64,000 nt of DNA, taken from contig NW_027248392.1 of assembly GCF_041260155.1 (NCBI RefSeq), positions 319,501-383,500 on the forward strand. Reading direction: 5' to 3'. Shown here in pieces: positions 23,970 through 35,524 of this stretch. The position numbers and the translations under genes are program-made. The notes below the pieces were generated by a model. It was not told the DNA's origin. It worked only from the letters and a program-made list of their open reading frames with translations, and ran no database searches. Within the stretch, counting starts at the first letter, position 1. Every line of letters starts with the position of its first letter. The stretch comes from Ptychodera flava. Lineage: Eukaryota > Hemichordata > Enteropneusta > Ptychoderidae.

Positions 23970-25130
23970 ATGTACTATTCATATGTTCTCATTTCTAATA
24001 CGTTATTTCTTCATTCAAACGATATAGGGAACTGATTTTAGAGACTAGGTAGCTAGAAATGTACACGGTCATAATCATTTACATAATCCCATGGCATTTT
24101 TCTCTGTTTGACGTCATCGCATACAAGAGTGATCGAAGAGTCGTAAAACTTTATGCCAAGGCGGGAAGCTGTTTGGCCCAACGAAAAACACGAGTATACA
24201 GAGAAGTCAGACATGGGACATAATCTTTATCACATGAACAATCTTCGTATTTATCTTTTGATGTGGATGGATCAATTTTTTGTCAGAGATTGCAAAATTA
24301 TTGTCGCGGTCAGTCTGTGTTTTATTTCATTGGGTTACTTTCATTAAATGAGTAAAACGGCCCGTCGACAAGGATATATGCAAATAATCAGTGGCTACTT
24401 TAAGCGTATGATCTTTGTAAACTCAAAAGGCTCCGAGCGATGACACCCGGTCCAGGTTACGTCATTGCATGCCTGAGGGCACAACGTTGCCGTCACAGGT
24501 CTCCGCAGGTGTCAACTCATCAATCACAATCCCGATCATCAATGTGTACGTTTTACGGACATTGATGTTTGCAGTGACATATATCGTGCACGTACACACA
24601 TACAAACTTTTATCACTTGACGGAAACTCTCTTTTGTTGTCGACTGCCTATAACATACTATCTACAGCGTTACAGAGTTCATATTACAGGTTGCTTCGAT
24701 AGCTCAACGCCGCGCTGTTGGTTCCGATTCTGATTGTGAATTTACATATCTTTATGTGATAAAGGAAAGTTATCAACGCTCAACGAATGGCTTAACGTTT
24801 TAATCCTTCTATATCACTTTCCTGAAGATCATACTGTACTTATATACTCAGTTGAGCTTATATTGAGGTGACGTTTTTTGGTTTAAATATATCTCCAAGT
24901 ATGAAGTACTCATAAAGCCATACAAGTTGAGCTGAGCCGCGACATTACTGAGTGATTAAATCGATAGGCAGAAGCCCTATTCTGCTAAAGCTTCATAGAC
25001 CAAAAAATCGTTGGGCATGCCTTCCATGTTTCCATGTCTGAATCTATCATTAAAAATGTTAGGAGAGCACAGCATCGATCGCAGTAGTATATAATACTTG
25101 TTTTTTGTGACACGAATTTTGTTTTTCCCC
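23970..25130. other. unassigned stretch
   Basis: No further exon, repeat or RNA gene was recognised. It may be intron of the gene whose signal-peptide exon precedes it. Confidence 0.35.
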
Positions 25131-25131
25131 C

Positions 25132-25170
25132 ATTTTAGCTACATGGGAACTCCCTCCATGTAGCTAAAAT
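25132..25170. repeat. perfect 15-bp inverted repeat
   Basis: ATTTTAGCTACATGG (25132-25146) pairs perfectly with CCATGTAGCTAAAAT (25156-25170) over a 9-base loop. The function is unknown. Confidence 0.85.
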
Positions 25171-25245
25171 GACACCTACCGGAACGTACGCGTACGTGAG
25201 TTCATATACTGGTCACCGCGACAGTGCATTGACCGAACTCAGTAG

Positions 25246-25349
25246 GGAATTCCCCTGACATGTCTATATACGCAGCCGCATTCACGCACAGCTGTCTGAC
25301 CTATTTATAAACACACAACATGTATAGACATGTACGTGAGGGGAATTCC
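25246..25349. repeat. inverted repeat upstream of promoter
   Basis: GGAATTCCCCT and ACATGTCTATA (25246-25268) pair with TATAGACATGT and AGGGGAATTCC (25323-25349) with a small bulge. The loop is about 55 bp. It ends 27 bases before a TATA box. Confidence 0.75.
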
Positions 25350-25375
25350 GTGGGAAATTCACCATCAAACTAGCC

Positions 25376-25551
25376 TATATAAAGGGCTTTTATCCCCTTC
25401 GGAACTAGTGTTGTCAGTCAGTCGATGGAAGCACACACTAACGGAAGCAGAACCGGAGTCTAGCTGATGTGCCCTTCGGAACTAGTGTTGTCAGTCAGTC
25501 GACGGAATCACACACTAACAGAAGCAGAACTGGAGTCTATTTGATGTGAGT
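25376..25551 (+). promoter_or_regulatory. TATA promoter and 5' exon with 77-bp tandem duplication
   Basis: TATATAAAG at 25376-25384 is followed by initiator-like TCAGTCAGTC at 25414. A 77-bp unit starting CCCTTCGGAACTAGTGTTG is present twice in tandem (25395-25471 and 25472-25548), so the initiator is also duplicated. The second unit ends at a good splice donor, GTGAGT (25546-25551), which the first unit lacks. This looks like the start of a plus-strand transcript with a non-coding first exon. No downstream coding exon was recognised. Confidence 0.5.
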
Positions 25552-25621
25552 ATTTGAATTTTTTCCTACTGCATGACTGAGGTCTGAATTTCTGTGGAAT
25601 TTTTTCTGAACTTGGAGTTAA

Positions 25622-25918
25622 CTAAAATAGTATAGATTTTAATCTACTATTTTCAACAGAGACCTGGGCATCACTAATAACATAAACATGGGCAAATATA
25701 TTATCATCTCGAACATCGTCGCCAACCTTAACTGAAGTATTTTTTTTCAGAATTTCAAGCTGTATACCATCCTTTGTGTTCCTTACTCTAAGACCATTTC
25801 CATGAAATTCAATATCTTTAAAACTACGCAGATCGATAAACAGACAGAATTTATTCTTCAAATAATCAACTTCATCTATATCAATTTCACACCAATCTTT
25901 ATCTTCAAAAAAATACCG
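25622..25918 (-). other. unrecognised exon-like open frame
   Basis: A minus-strand frame of about 98 codons is open from 25918 to a stop at 25622. It reads FEDKDWCEIDIDEVDYLKNK at the start, with alternating hydrophobic pattern later (LEILKKNTSVKVGDDVRDDN), as in a beta-rich domain. There is a stop directly upstream in frame and no clear start. The base composition suits real coding sequence, but I do not recognise the family. It could be a last exon of a minus-strand gene or an old fragment of one. Confidence 0.3.
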
Positions 25919-26759
25919 TCATGCCTCTCGCCAAAATTTACTTGTAACATCTTCTGAGCATATGTGACAGTCACCAGTAGAAATCAAATGTTATGTCACT
26001 TTTATCAAAATAGAGTTTTCAACACAAATGGAAAGAACACTAACCAAATATTGTTTATGCAAAGTTTCAGAGTTTTATTCCATTAACTTCCACATAAAAT
26101 TTGCCATTGAAAAAGCCATACAGAAGCATTTACATTCACATCACTACACTGTAAAGTACCAGTACATCTTCAGCCACACATTCTGCACTGAGAGACATGT
26201 AAATTGATTGGCAATGGCAAAGTTGCATTTACAGTTATAGAATTACTATCACACAAAGAATGTTTTACTTGTACTGACACAAAAAATTAAGATTGATGGA
26301 TTTCTATTTAGAAGTGGTTTCCATGGTAACCATTTTCAAATGGGAATAAGAAAAGAGTTGATGTACGAGCATTGAGCATGTGTGGAATTTACCCCTTCTC
26401 ATAGGATTACATTTAGAATTGCTGGTTTAATAAACTTGCACTATTGTCATTTTCATGAAAATTGCAGAAAAGGTCAGTCACAAGAAATAAATAATAGTGA
26501 TAAAATAAAAGTGCATGGTCATCGCACATAAGCTTGAGATAAACAGCATTGAATGATTTTGTCCATAGAAAAAGCATGGGTGAAAAAATGATCACTCAGC
26601 GTTTTTTCTCATAAATGTTGAAATTCATGGTCTTGTATCTAAACAAACGAGCGCAATGACTCTCATGTATTATTACGCATTTTGATAATATTTTCAAAGA
26701 AGAATCTTAAACTCAACAATTTAGAGAAATGACAACACTTTCAATTTTACCGGTCGTAT

Positions 26760-27380
26760 ATTCTTAAGAGACTTCTTTGAGATTTCTCAATGGAAATTAA
26801 TTTTCCGCAACAGTACATATGGCATTGCAGCAAAAACATTCTAGAAAATTAAATAATTATGTACCACTTTCATGGGTTCAGGTTAAAAACATACATTGCT
26901 TTATTATTACTAGAGACTAGTGGACAAATTTTTCAACTGAGCTTCATGACAATTTTACATTTCCATGGAAACCAATTTTCTGCAACATCATCCGTGAAGC
27001 AAATACAGACATGGGTTCAGGTCAAAATGTCCAATGCCTTCATATTATCACAAGTCTACACGTGAAGACAGTCACTGTATACATCCCATATCAGTGGACA
27101 AACTTACAACGTATCTCTTATAATTTTACATTTCCGTGGAAACAATTTTACATTTCCATGGAACTATTTTACTGCAATAGTATCCATAGAGCGAATACAG
27201 ATATGGGTTCAGGTCAAAATGTCCAATGCCTTCATATTATCACAAGTCTACACGTGAAGACAGTCACTGTATACATCCCATGCTAGTGGATAAACTTTCA
27301 ATGGAACTCTATAATAATTTTCATTTCCAAGGAAACTATTTTTCTGCAATCTATGGAGTGAACACAGACATGGTCTGAAT
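26760..27380. repeat. tandem repeat, unit about 192 bp
   Basis: Two adjacent units share about 85 bp that is almost identical (from CAGACATGGGTTCAGGTCAA near 27007, and from CAGATATGGGTTCAGGTCAA near 27198). Diverged units flank them on both sides, each with a TTTCCATGGAAAC core. The open frames here are by-products of the repeat. Confidence 0.85.
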
Positions 27381-27969
27381 CTTGTGAACTCTTGTAGCTG
27401 GAGCACCGGGATTCTTCTTGTGACATACTGAAATATAAGAACAAAATAAAATCAATTTTTTTCAGCTGTCTTGGAAATATCAAACTGACAAATAAAGTAT
27501 GCAATGATTATGATTAGCTGCCTAAGTTGATCAGTTCAGTAGCTAGTGTTGGTTCAGTTAGTTGACATCTCTTGAAATAAGCATTATGTATAGTGAGAGC
27601 TTCAATCACTAGATGATACCCTGTTACAGAAATGCGAATACGGAATTGTTTCCAATTTGACTCTATGAGATATAAGTATTGTACGGGTGTATAAATCTGT
27701 TTACCAAATGTCTGGTGTCATTCAATGCACCACACCAATCTCCTGAATGAAATTACACTGCTGAAGTGTGTAACCATCAAGTAAAAGGCTCTGTGCTTGC
27801 ACCTGTTATTGCGTTTGGAACCATGATCCAAAGATTCATTGGATTAACACACAGTACAAATAATATGTATGACCCTGATATGTATTTTGGAGCCCAAGGG
27901 GTATGGCAGGCCATTCCGGGTCCAATGTTAACTCACAATTATGATAATACTAAACACTACAGATATGTG

Positions 27970-28930
27970 GAGGAGATACACAGCATAACACCAGATATCA
28001 AGTGCAAAGGGCTGTTCTTTTGACAGCATAACCTTTTCAGTGTGGCTCATATTGGAAATATTTGCTGAAAATGGTCTGCTATGTCAAAAATAACTTGAAA
28101 TATATTTTCTACATCATATTTTATTACCATCTGACAGGAAATTCAACTACATTATGATCACAATCTTCAATACTGTCTCAAAACACATTCATGGTCCATA
28201 GGTTATTTAAGGTGACAGGTAAAAGATTGCCCCAAAAAGTTTGTGAATAGTTTGAGTAAAAAATATTGTATCAACATCCCTAGGGATTAAAATGTATACA
28301 ACGTTTATGACTAAAAGGTAAATTTGGGAATAAAATATTACAACTTAATTCCACCTAATTAATAAGTGAGTAAGCGATATCCAGCTGTATCTTGTCATGC
28401 ACTTAGGTTCAAAATTTTTCTGTAATTTGTCTCCACTGAAGATATGTTTTGCATTCCCTGTCCTATCACATGTATATCTAAAATGCTACTTTATCATTCA
28501 TTGACAACAGACTTGGTCTATCCATAGACCCTAAAAAGGGACAATTGTCACTGAAACTACTATAGACATAAATGGAAGAAGTACACAGCATAATGACAGA
28601 TAGCAAGTACAAAGGTCTTTTCTTATAGCAGCATTACCGTTTCAGTGTGGCTCATATTAGAAATACAGTATTGGCTGAAAATGGTCCGCTGTGTCAAGAC
28701 TAACCTAAAATGTGTGTTCTGCATCAAATCTCATTTCAAACTGATAGAAATACAACTACATTTTGTTTGAAATTTTCTGTAATTTGTACTTTTCTTGCCA
28801 AAATACATCGTCTATTTTTGAAGATATGTTTTGCATTAATGTCAGTAAGTCATACTATATCTAAAATGTTACTTTATCATTCCTTAGCAATTGACTTGGT
28901 CTACAAATTCAAGAGCATAATTATGTGTTC
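27970..28930. repeat. diverged tandem duplication, about 0.5 kb units
   Basis: Shared blocks occur in order: CACAGCATAA(C/T), TTTCAGTGTGGCTCATATT, GCTGAAAATGGTC, AAGATATGTTTTGCATT, TCTAAAATG(C/T)TACTTTATCATTC and GACTTGGTCTA. Copy one is about 27970-28530 and copy two 28565-28910, the second shortened. No coding role was seen. Confidence 0.8.
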
Positions 28931-30939
28931 TCACTGATGGCGGTCATATTTGGCTTGCAAGCCAAAAATTACTTTATTGTTAAAAACCTAAATTGTATGT
29001 TCTTTACCAATATTTGAAAACTTTCTGTGGCCAAACTGGAAAGAACTTTGGCTTGAGTGACTTTTGATTTGAAATCATATTAAAAATTCAAGAAGATACA
29101 GGTACAGGTAATATGCTTTTAATTCCTCATTAACCCTTGCACTTTCATACTTGGATGTTTAATTAATGTCATCACCACAATAAACTTTTCTGATTAATTT
29201 CTGTGATCCAAGGACTGTGCCCGCTGTGTTTTGAAATAGATTTGGCTGCATGTGATTCAGCATTGTTAAATAAATTAAAAATACCGCAATTATACCGTGT
29301 CGCTCAAATTTGATAAGAATTGGTACATACCAAAGATCAACAATAAGTGTTATTTCTATCTGTTCAGTGCAGGAAAATTATACGTTGATGTTATGACAAT
29401 TTCTGCACAGTACAACCAGAAAAACAACAAGAAATATTTAAACCAGAAAATTAAGAATGACAAAAGTAAAAATGGTCAGAAACTTTAGGTACTGAAGGTC
29501 AACTTTAGCAACATGCATAGCAGAGAATCTTTCAACCATGGATGTACAAAAATAGACATCCATGGTTTCAGCAGATCTGTTAATATGTCACAGTTCATAA
29601 ACGATGACAGGCAATGACCAATTAGCTGTTTCAGTTACTGCTACCACTCCAAAACATAATAGGTATCCTGCATACAAATAGGTTAAAGGTCAAAATCCTC
29701 TTATTCAGATGTGTGGGCTAATTCAGTTCACTGCCACCACTCCTTCACATTTGCAGGATTTCCCTTTTTCTTACCTCATTTGCACATTTTTGACACTGAC
29801 GTGTTCATTTGAACAAATTCACATCTCAGCCCCTACATCTACCTGTACACCAAATACTGTGACGGTAGCTTTGGCGGTATGGGAGCCTTTGTGTGTGACG
29901 GACATACATCCACACATATATACCCACAAATATACAGGCATACAGATGACAGCGACTCATCATATAAGTTCTTTTTGGTATTTATATATAAAACCAAATA
30001 TGAGCTAAAAACAGTGCTTGTACATCCAAATATGAGCAACATGCCAGGTGTGATGTGGAAGAAACTGCAGATGTGAGGGCACTTATTCCATAGGTTTATG
30101 CAGGTGTACGAATTCTGGTATATAATAATCAACAATGCAGACCTTTGTGACATGACATTTATATACAACAACGACACTTACTTTAAATGTGGACAGCAAG
30201 GACTTCAGGCAGCCATGGAAAACTATGTTGGCATCAGAATAATTAATTTCAATTTATACACATGGCAGTTAAACCTAAAAGAATGAGAAGAAAATTGATT
30301 AGTAAATTACAATAAGTTTTTAGGATTTAAGAACAGTCAAAGTTTTTGCAATCAAATCTTGATTAGAATTTTTCTACGCAAAATAGGTAGGTGTAGCTTG
30401 CTAGCATGCTACAACTGTCAAGATTGAATATAAGTGACAGGGTAATTGTACAGTAATTCAGCTAGCTATCAAATTACTGTTGTAAGTCCAAGCTGGGCAT
30501 AAATGTTCTAGAATGCAGACAATCACTTCATAAAGTAGAAATTGAAGAAGGTTTTCTGACAGTCAAAAAAGGAACATGACCAAAATCTAATAAAATATTA
30601 GCATCATCCACAGAAAATCTGAAAACATGCTCAGCCACAACAGAACTTATCTGCATGCCAGTTATCAAAACAAACAGTGACATAATTGATTTTACATTTT
30701 TAGTGTTTCAAAATCTTTCTATTATTTTAGTTCTCTTTCTGATCAAGCCACTTTTTATGAATTAACTGCAAACAACATACAAATAAACCCAGGCTGTCTT
30801 TATGAACTGAATGCCAAGGCAATAGCCAATACAAACATATTTTTTTTAAGTCTGAATAATGAGAAGTACTAATAGTTGAAACAAAACTCTAGCCCCCAAT
30901 AATATTATCAGCTGTACAAACACAGACAAGTATACTCAC
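28931..30939. other. unassigned stretch
   Basis: AT-rich sequence without a recognised gene. A run of ACATACATCCACACATATATACC-type simple sequence lies near 29900-29945, as at the end of some dispersed repeats. Confidence 0.4.
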
Positions 30940-31070
30940 GTTATAGACTGCAGCGATGGGTCTGTTCAATCACGTCAACATCATCTTGACAACACAAACT
31001 GAAAATAGAGGCCCACTGGTCTATATACTCTCGGACTGGATCATCCGGGTCATGGCAACCATTATCTAAG
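30940..31070 (-). other. candidate host exon (minus strand)
   Basis: A 131-nt segment is bounded on the minus strand by TTTTCTTTCAG and a GTGAGT donor at 30939-30934. One frame reads CHDPDDPVREYIDQWASIFS, then LCCQDDVDVIEQTHRCSL, and stops just before the donor. This would be a C-terminal coding end followed by a 3' UTR intron, or a chance frame. Another exon-like piece with an ATG at 31846 and a GTACGT donor at 31742 lies upstream on the same strand. The family is not recognised. Confidence 0.35.
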
Positions 31071-31742
31071 CTGAAAGAAAACAAAGCTAAACGAAAACAC
31101 GTAGTGATACAAATTATCTAAAATACATTGGGTCGACACGCATCCAATTGTCAATCATCCAAGCGAGTAGTCAATGGGCGCGCCATGCACCGAGTCGGCA
31201 TGTCGTCAAAATGAAGTGAAATCGGTCTATTTTCAAAGTTATGAATTTCATAGCTAGGTACTCGACATACTGAAAAAATAATTCATAACGATAGCAGCCT
31301 AAACAAGCCTTCAACCAGTTTTAAACATGATTTGGGACATCTTCACATATGACATGTATGATTTACACAAAAAATCCGAGCCGAGCGAATGTGTGTCGGA
31401 CTGTTCAATACTGCTGTCACCTTCCTTTGACGTGTGGGTTCGATAGCTGTATGACCATGATGCAAAAACTCAGCCAAATCTCGCTCATTTTCTTCCTTGA
31501 GGTCAACAATATTAAATTTGTGTTCATTAAATTTGTGTTCCGTAAGAGACATGATTACATGTGTTTGACGGAGATTGAACTTGGAAAGTGGCTCAGCTTT
31601 TACAAAATCAATTACGTGAATCGAACATATCGACTCGATAATCGAACGTGTTTCAGCAAAGGCTACCTGAATTTCACCCGGTCTTGTTTTCAGTTTATTG
31701 TTGGCTGTTGCAAATTACTATTAACTGATTAAATATACGTAC

Positions 31743-31900
31743 CTATTCAGCCTTCACTAAGCAAGAGCCATGTCCATGCCATAAGGCCATGCCATTCCGT
31801 ACATATCCGATGACTCGAGGTCCGTGACTGAGGTTGACGATGACATGTTGTAAAACTTCCGGGGCACATAATGACATGACCTGAACTACGACCTCTGCTT
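31743..31900 (-). other. candidate 5' exon (minus strand)
   Basis: On the minus strand an ATG at 31846 in an AACATG context opens MSSSTSVTDLESSDMYGMAW and stops after 29 codons. A donor-like GTACGT follows at 31742. It could be the 5' exon of the gene whose exon is at 30940-31070, with a short upstream frame. Evidence is weak. Confidence 0.25.
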
Positions 31901-32314
31901 GTTTCAACTACGTGCAATGCGGAACTTCTCCTTTACTTTCCATTTTTTATTAACGTTCAAAACATACTAGTGCTACATTTTTTGACATTTTTGAAATTAT
32001 CTCAACAACGGAAGCAAGGACTACTTGCGTATTTGATCATCTACCATCCCAGCGTAGCTAGACATGTGCTCACTTACAGTACACACGTATGTACGCATAC
32101 GAATGTTCAGCGCGCTCTATCTCCGTTTAGAACAAGTGACATAATATTCGATTTCTACTGGTGACTATCACATATATTTTATTCGCAATGCCCTCAATCA
32201 TTACAGACACAGATTCAATGGATGGATTAAAGAAAAGTTCGCTATTAGGTTCTGACTGATTCTGATTTTTAGTGAAGAGTATCACGATACCTCTCATGCT
32301 ACGTCGTGGTACAT

Positions 32315-33105
32315 TTATATTTTCATTGATAACCGTGGTTGATTCTTTGAATGAGATTGTTCTAAAATAATGTAAATGCTCGTAAAGGTAACTTTTACCG
32401 TTGTTGTTGTTTCAGTTGATGTCGCGAGGTCGGAATCAGATATTGTTTCGTATTCCATTTGAATGTTTTTTAATTTATAATTGGGTGTAACATTATTATT
32501 ACTGACAAGTAATTGGGAGGCGGGTGCAAGCGTAATTTCCCATTCAATATGACTCCCTAATGCTGATGGATATGCAACCCCATGACCTGTTATGAGGGGA
32601 TGAGTCAAACGAATAGCATATTTTGTTTTATACGTGTCGAAAAGTAAAAGATCCTCCCATTTTGAAAGCCTGTCGGCATTTGCATTGGCCGCGCCACTTC
32701 TCAATTTTCTTAGATTTTCATTCTGAATTCCGTACAGTGTCATGTTCGTTCTCTCCTTTTTATGTTTGAAGAGATCGCGATAACATTCAATAAGATTATA
32801 TTTATTCATATTAAAAAGTTCCTGACCCTCAAATGTGAGACAGAACCATACGCTCCACCAAATTCTTTGCAACATTTTGTACTACTCGGTTATCTTCATG
32901 TCCCGTTACTTCGAGATCAAAAACCAGGTTGAAAGTATCTGGAACTAGTACTACTCCGCTTTCTAACTTTGGACATCGTCATAAGTGTCTGACCTGGATC
33001 TGCCTCACTTGGATTATGAGCAATCACTTGATGAGTTCTTTCTGACTTCGTTCCCTGTGGTATTCGGTTGCTGAAAGTCGGTAATAATGATCTATCGTAT
33101 CCCAT
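32315..33105 (-). pseudogene. Polinton major capsid protein (double jelly-roll)
   Basis: Fragments match the Polinton/adintovirus hexon-like capsid. A proximal piece has AHNPSEADPGQTL, and a distal piece has an NMTLYGI segment, then LTHPLITGHGVAYPSALGSH and LKNIQMEYETI. These are landmarks of the double jelly-roll capsid fold. In living relatives it forms the icosahedral shell. The gene is broken here. It lies at the end of the element opposite integrase and ATPase. Confidence 0.75.
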
Positions 33106-33109
33106 TTTC

Positions 33110-33350
33110 GTGTAATGTATATAGTAACTAAGAAGAAAAAAATTACAGTTAAAAAGAAAATTAATTACATCTTAAGTTTCACTTCGTGTATATAATAACT
33201 CAGAAGAAAAATTCAAAATAAATCACATCTTCACTTCATGTATTGTATATAGTAACTCAGAAGAAAAATTCAAAATAAATCACATCTTAAGTTTCACTTC
33301 GTGTATATAATATAACTCAGAAGAAAAAATTCACATCTTTACATAAATAT
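33110..33350. repeat. tandem repeat of about 72 bp in the Polinton
   Basis: Three to four units share GTATATA(G/A)TAACT(A/C)AGAAGAAAAA, then AAAT(C/T)ACATCTTAAGTTTCAC and TTCGTGTATATA. They lie between the capsid gene and the next Polinton gene. The spacing and lack of unique spacers rule out CRISPR. Confidence 0.85.
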
Positions 33351-33453
33351 TTCCATCTGATTGAAAGATAAATCGATTACCTGTGTCGCGAATCAATCGA
33401 AGAACCCAATATTCTTGTAAATATATGACCTCCTGGTCATCATTATCTATCTC

Positions 33454-33711
33454 TTAGAATACGTTTATGAATTCTAGTCGCTTAAAGAAGTTAGTCTTTT
33501 GACATTCCTTCACGAAAGCTAATATGTTATGATATAGATTATCATCTTTGAGTCTGACACCTGGATTTGTTTGAAGGATATGTCGATTCACTCGTCCGAG
33601 TTTGCACCATTCCAATTTGACAGAGAAACCAGACAGGTCTTTATTTTTAGAAAGAAACTTTGTAATATTCTTTTTACCAAACATGCCGATTCCGTAGGGG
33701 TCATATATCAA
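33454..33711 (-). CDS. Polinton small protein, unrecognised
   Basis: An 85-codon minus-strand frame begins MIYDPYGIGMFGKKNITKFL and ends KRLEFINVF. The first segment faintly recalls the stretch after the catalytic His of adenain-like proteases, but no convincing Cys context follows, so I do not call it a protease. It sits between the capsid and the large membrane protein. Age and context make it part of the Polinton fossil. Confidence 0.4.
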   Translation of the reverse strand: MIYDPYGIGMFGKKNITKFLSKNKDLSGFSVKLEWCKLGRVNRHILQTNPGVRLKDDNLYHNILAFVKECQKTNFFKRLEFINVF

Positions 33712-33778
33712 TACATAAATAACATAATTTTATTTATTATCCCTACGGAGTCGTCTTCAGAATTTATTAGACTCTGTA

Positions 33779-34999
33779 TCAATACATAATTTTATTTATT
33801 ATGACTAATGTTAAACCTGTTAAAAATATCCATAGCTGTTCTCCAACAAATCCAACCACCGATCCTGCTGTTTTTAATAGAAAACTAACAAGTGAACCGA
33901 TTAAACCTGGTATTGCAGCAGCACTTTTTGCGGCCAACGTTTTTAACCATTCGCCAAGTTGCTTTACAATTTCTTTAGCTTTTGTGTATACTTTGGGCGT
34001 ACCTGAACCCCCTGTGTTTTCGTCAGTTCCTGCTGCTCCTCCTAGTCCTCTTTTAGTTACAACCAGGGCAATTGTTGATATTGTCATTCCAAGGGCAGTC
34101 AGTATTGCAGCGATTGTTATACCATTTCGTTTAAATAGCTCTGTCAGCTTCAGCCTGAGTGACAATTCTGGATCAGAAATTACATTACGAAGAGACCTAG
34201 TCGACGCCAGTCTTTCACGTGCCCCACTGATCATATCATGTTGTACTTCAATTCGATTATTGATTTTAGCTAGTCTTGTTCTGAGTTCGGGTGCAAGTTC
34301 TGTCTGCTCTGACATAGTTTTATCTCTTTCACTGTAAAGCTCATCAAGACGCATATTTGCCATCTTTAATTCATCAACAAAAGCTCTATATTCGGGATTT
34401 AGATTGCTCCATTTTTCGATTTTATTTTCAAAAGCTTGTAATTTATGTCCATTGCTGCTAGCATCTTGCCGTAAGAATGTCAGTTCATCTTTGTATATAC
34501 CCATGTCTTCTGGCGTCATCTTCTCAGCCGGTATTTTATCATTTTTCACATCTTCAGAATACAATGTAGAACTCACTAATTCAGGCTCTGTGCTAAAGGG
34601 ATATTCGAATCCACTCCATGTGTATACTTTACTTACAAATTCATATCCTCCTCCTTCTCTTTTTACTGTCTCGAGCAATCTAAATCCACGTCCTGTAGTT
34701 TTTGATAGCCTGAGGTTTTTATAATACAGCTTTCCATTCCTAATCTCAGCATTATTAACCAATTCAATTCGTGCTGCCGGATTTTCAATTTTATTCTCTT
34801 TTAAGAATTGTTCAGCCATTTGTTTTGTAATTTCTACTCTCTGTTTAGTTAAATGATCCACCATTGGGCTATACACTAAAGGGTCAGTGTTTGCAAAGGC
34901 ATCATCATAGGAAAAAGTTGTTTCAGCAGTAGCATCATCATCATTCAAATTTGCATCATCGAAATCCTTGAATAGTATATATTCTCCTCCTGTTGCCAT
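33779..34999 (-). CDS. Polinton virion-type membrane protein, 406 aa
   Basis: The frame looks whole and starts MATGGEYILFKDFDDANLND. The N-terminal half is soluble and acidic. Residues of about 205-280 are likely coiled coil. A transmembrane helix follows (GITIAAILTALGMTISTIAL), then a Gly-rich linker and a hydrophobic C-terminal region with one or two more helices (IPGLIGSLVSFLL and FLTGLTLVIINKIMY). Large coiled-coil membrane proteins of this kind recur in Polintons and may be minor virion proteins. The specific family name was not determined, and the role is inference from context. Confidence 0.6.
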   Translation of the reverse strand: MATGGEYILFKDFDDANLNDDDATAETTFSYDDAFANTDPLVYSPMVDHLTKQRVEITKQMAEQFLKENKIENPAARIELVNNAEIRNGKLYYKNLRLSKTTGRGFRLLETVKREGGGYEFVSKVYTWSGFEYPFSTEPELVSSTLYSEDVKNDKIPAEKMTPEDMGIYKDELTFLRQDASSNGHKLQAFENKIEKWSNLNPEYRAFVDELKMANMRLDELYSERDKTMSEQTELAPELRTRLAKINNRIEVQHDMISGARERLASTRSLRNVISDPELSLRLKLTELFKRNGITIAAILTALGMTISTIALVVTKRGLGGAAGTDENTGGSGTPKVYTKAKEIVKQLGEWLKTLAAKSAAAIPGLIGSLVSFLLKTAGSVVGFVGEQLWIFLTGLTLVIINKIMY

Positions 35000-35056
35000 A
35001 TTGTCTATCTATATTACTACAATTATTTTTATCATTTCTTACATATACAGTAAAAA

Positions 35057-35524
35057 ATGCACGTCTCAGTTGTTGAAAGCGTTGAACAGTTGGCCGACTA
35101 TATCGAAAGAACCAGCGCTGCATATCGTCGCAGTTATAAATTAATGGGCCGAATTGATATGGCTCTTAATGTGACTAAGGGAATTCTTGTAAGTTCTGCT
35201 GTCATAGCAGCAATTCCGACAGTTCCAGTTCTTTTAGCTTTAACTCCTATACCAGGTGTTATTATTGATGTAATACAAGGAAAAACAGGAGTATCAAAAA
35301 GGCGAGAGAAATATAAACATTATTACGTTCAATATAAACAGCTGCTTACACAAATACAAGAAAAAGGCGCATCTATAAAGAAACAAGAGAATAAAGATAC
35401 CCGCACCTCAGAACTTATTCAAAACATATTTCATCAGGCACTAGAAATACAAAAACAAGAAGAATTTAGTCCGCCGCTAGAAAGATACATGCAACCTTAT
35501 GGATTAAATGGATATGAAAGTTAA
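35057..35524 (+). CDS. Polinton small membrane protein on opposite strand, 155 aa
   Basis: The frame looks whole, from an ATG at 35057 about 60 bp from the divergent start of the 406-aa protein, so the two may share a promoter region. It has a charged N-terminus, a hydrophobic hairpin (ILVSSAVIAAIPTVPVLLAL then TPIPGVIIDVIQG) and a Lys/Gln-rich C-terminal helix. Its stop overlaps the end of the convergent polymerase gene by four bases. The shape, a helix, a two-span hairpin and a coiled tail, is common among small viral and effector membrane proteins. No family was recognised. Confidence 0.6.
   Translation: MHVSVVESVEQLADYIERTSAAYRRSYKLMGRIDMALNVTKGILVSSAVIAAIPTVPVLLALTPIPGVIIDVIQGKTGVSKRREKYKHYYVQYKQLLTQIQEKGASIKKQENKDTRTSELIQNIFHQALEIQKQEEFSPPLERYMQPYGLNGYES

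Noticed and set aside
27298-27504. Minus-strand Ser-rich exon candidate after a TTATATTTCAG acceptor
   Set aside because: It runs into the 192-bp tandem repeat and has no donor or domain support.
33110-33350. Short regularly spaced repeats as a possible CRISPR array
   Set aside because: The units are diverged, adjoin without unique spacers, and lie in a eukaryotic Polinton; they form a simple tandem repeat.
33454-33711. Polinton adenain-like protease
   Set aside because: Only a weak IYDPYG resemblance; no matching catalytic Cys context follows, so it is left unrecognised.
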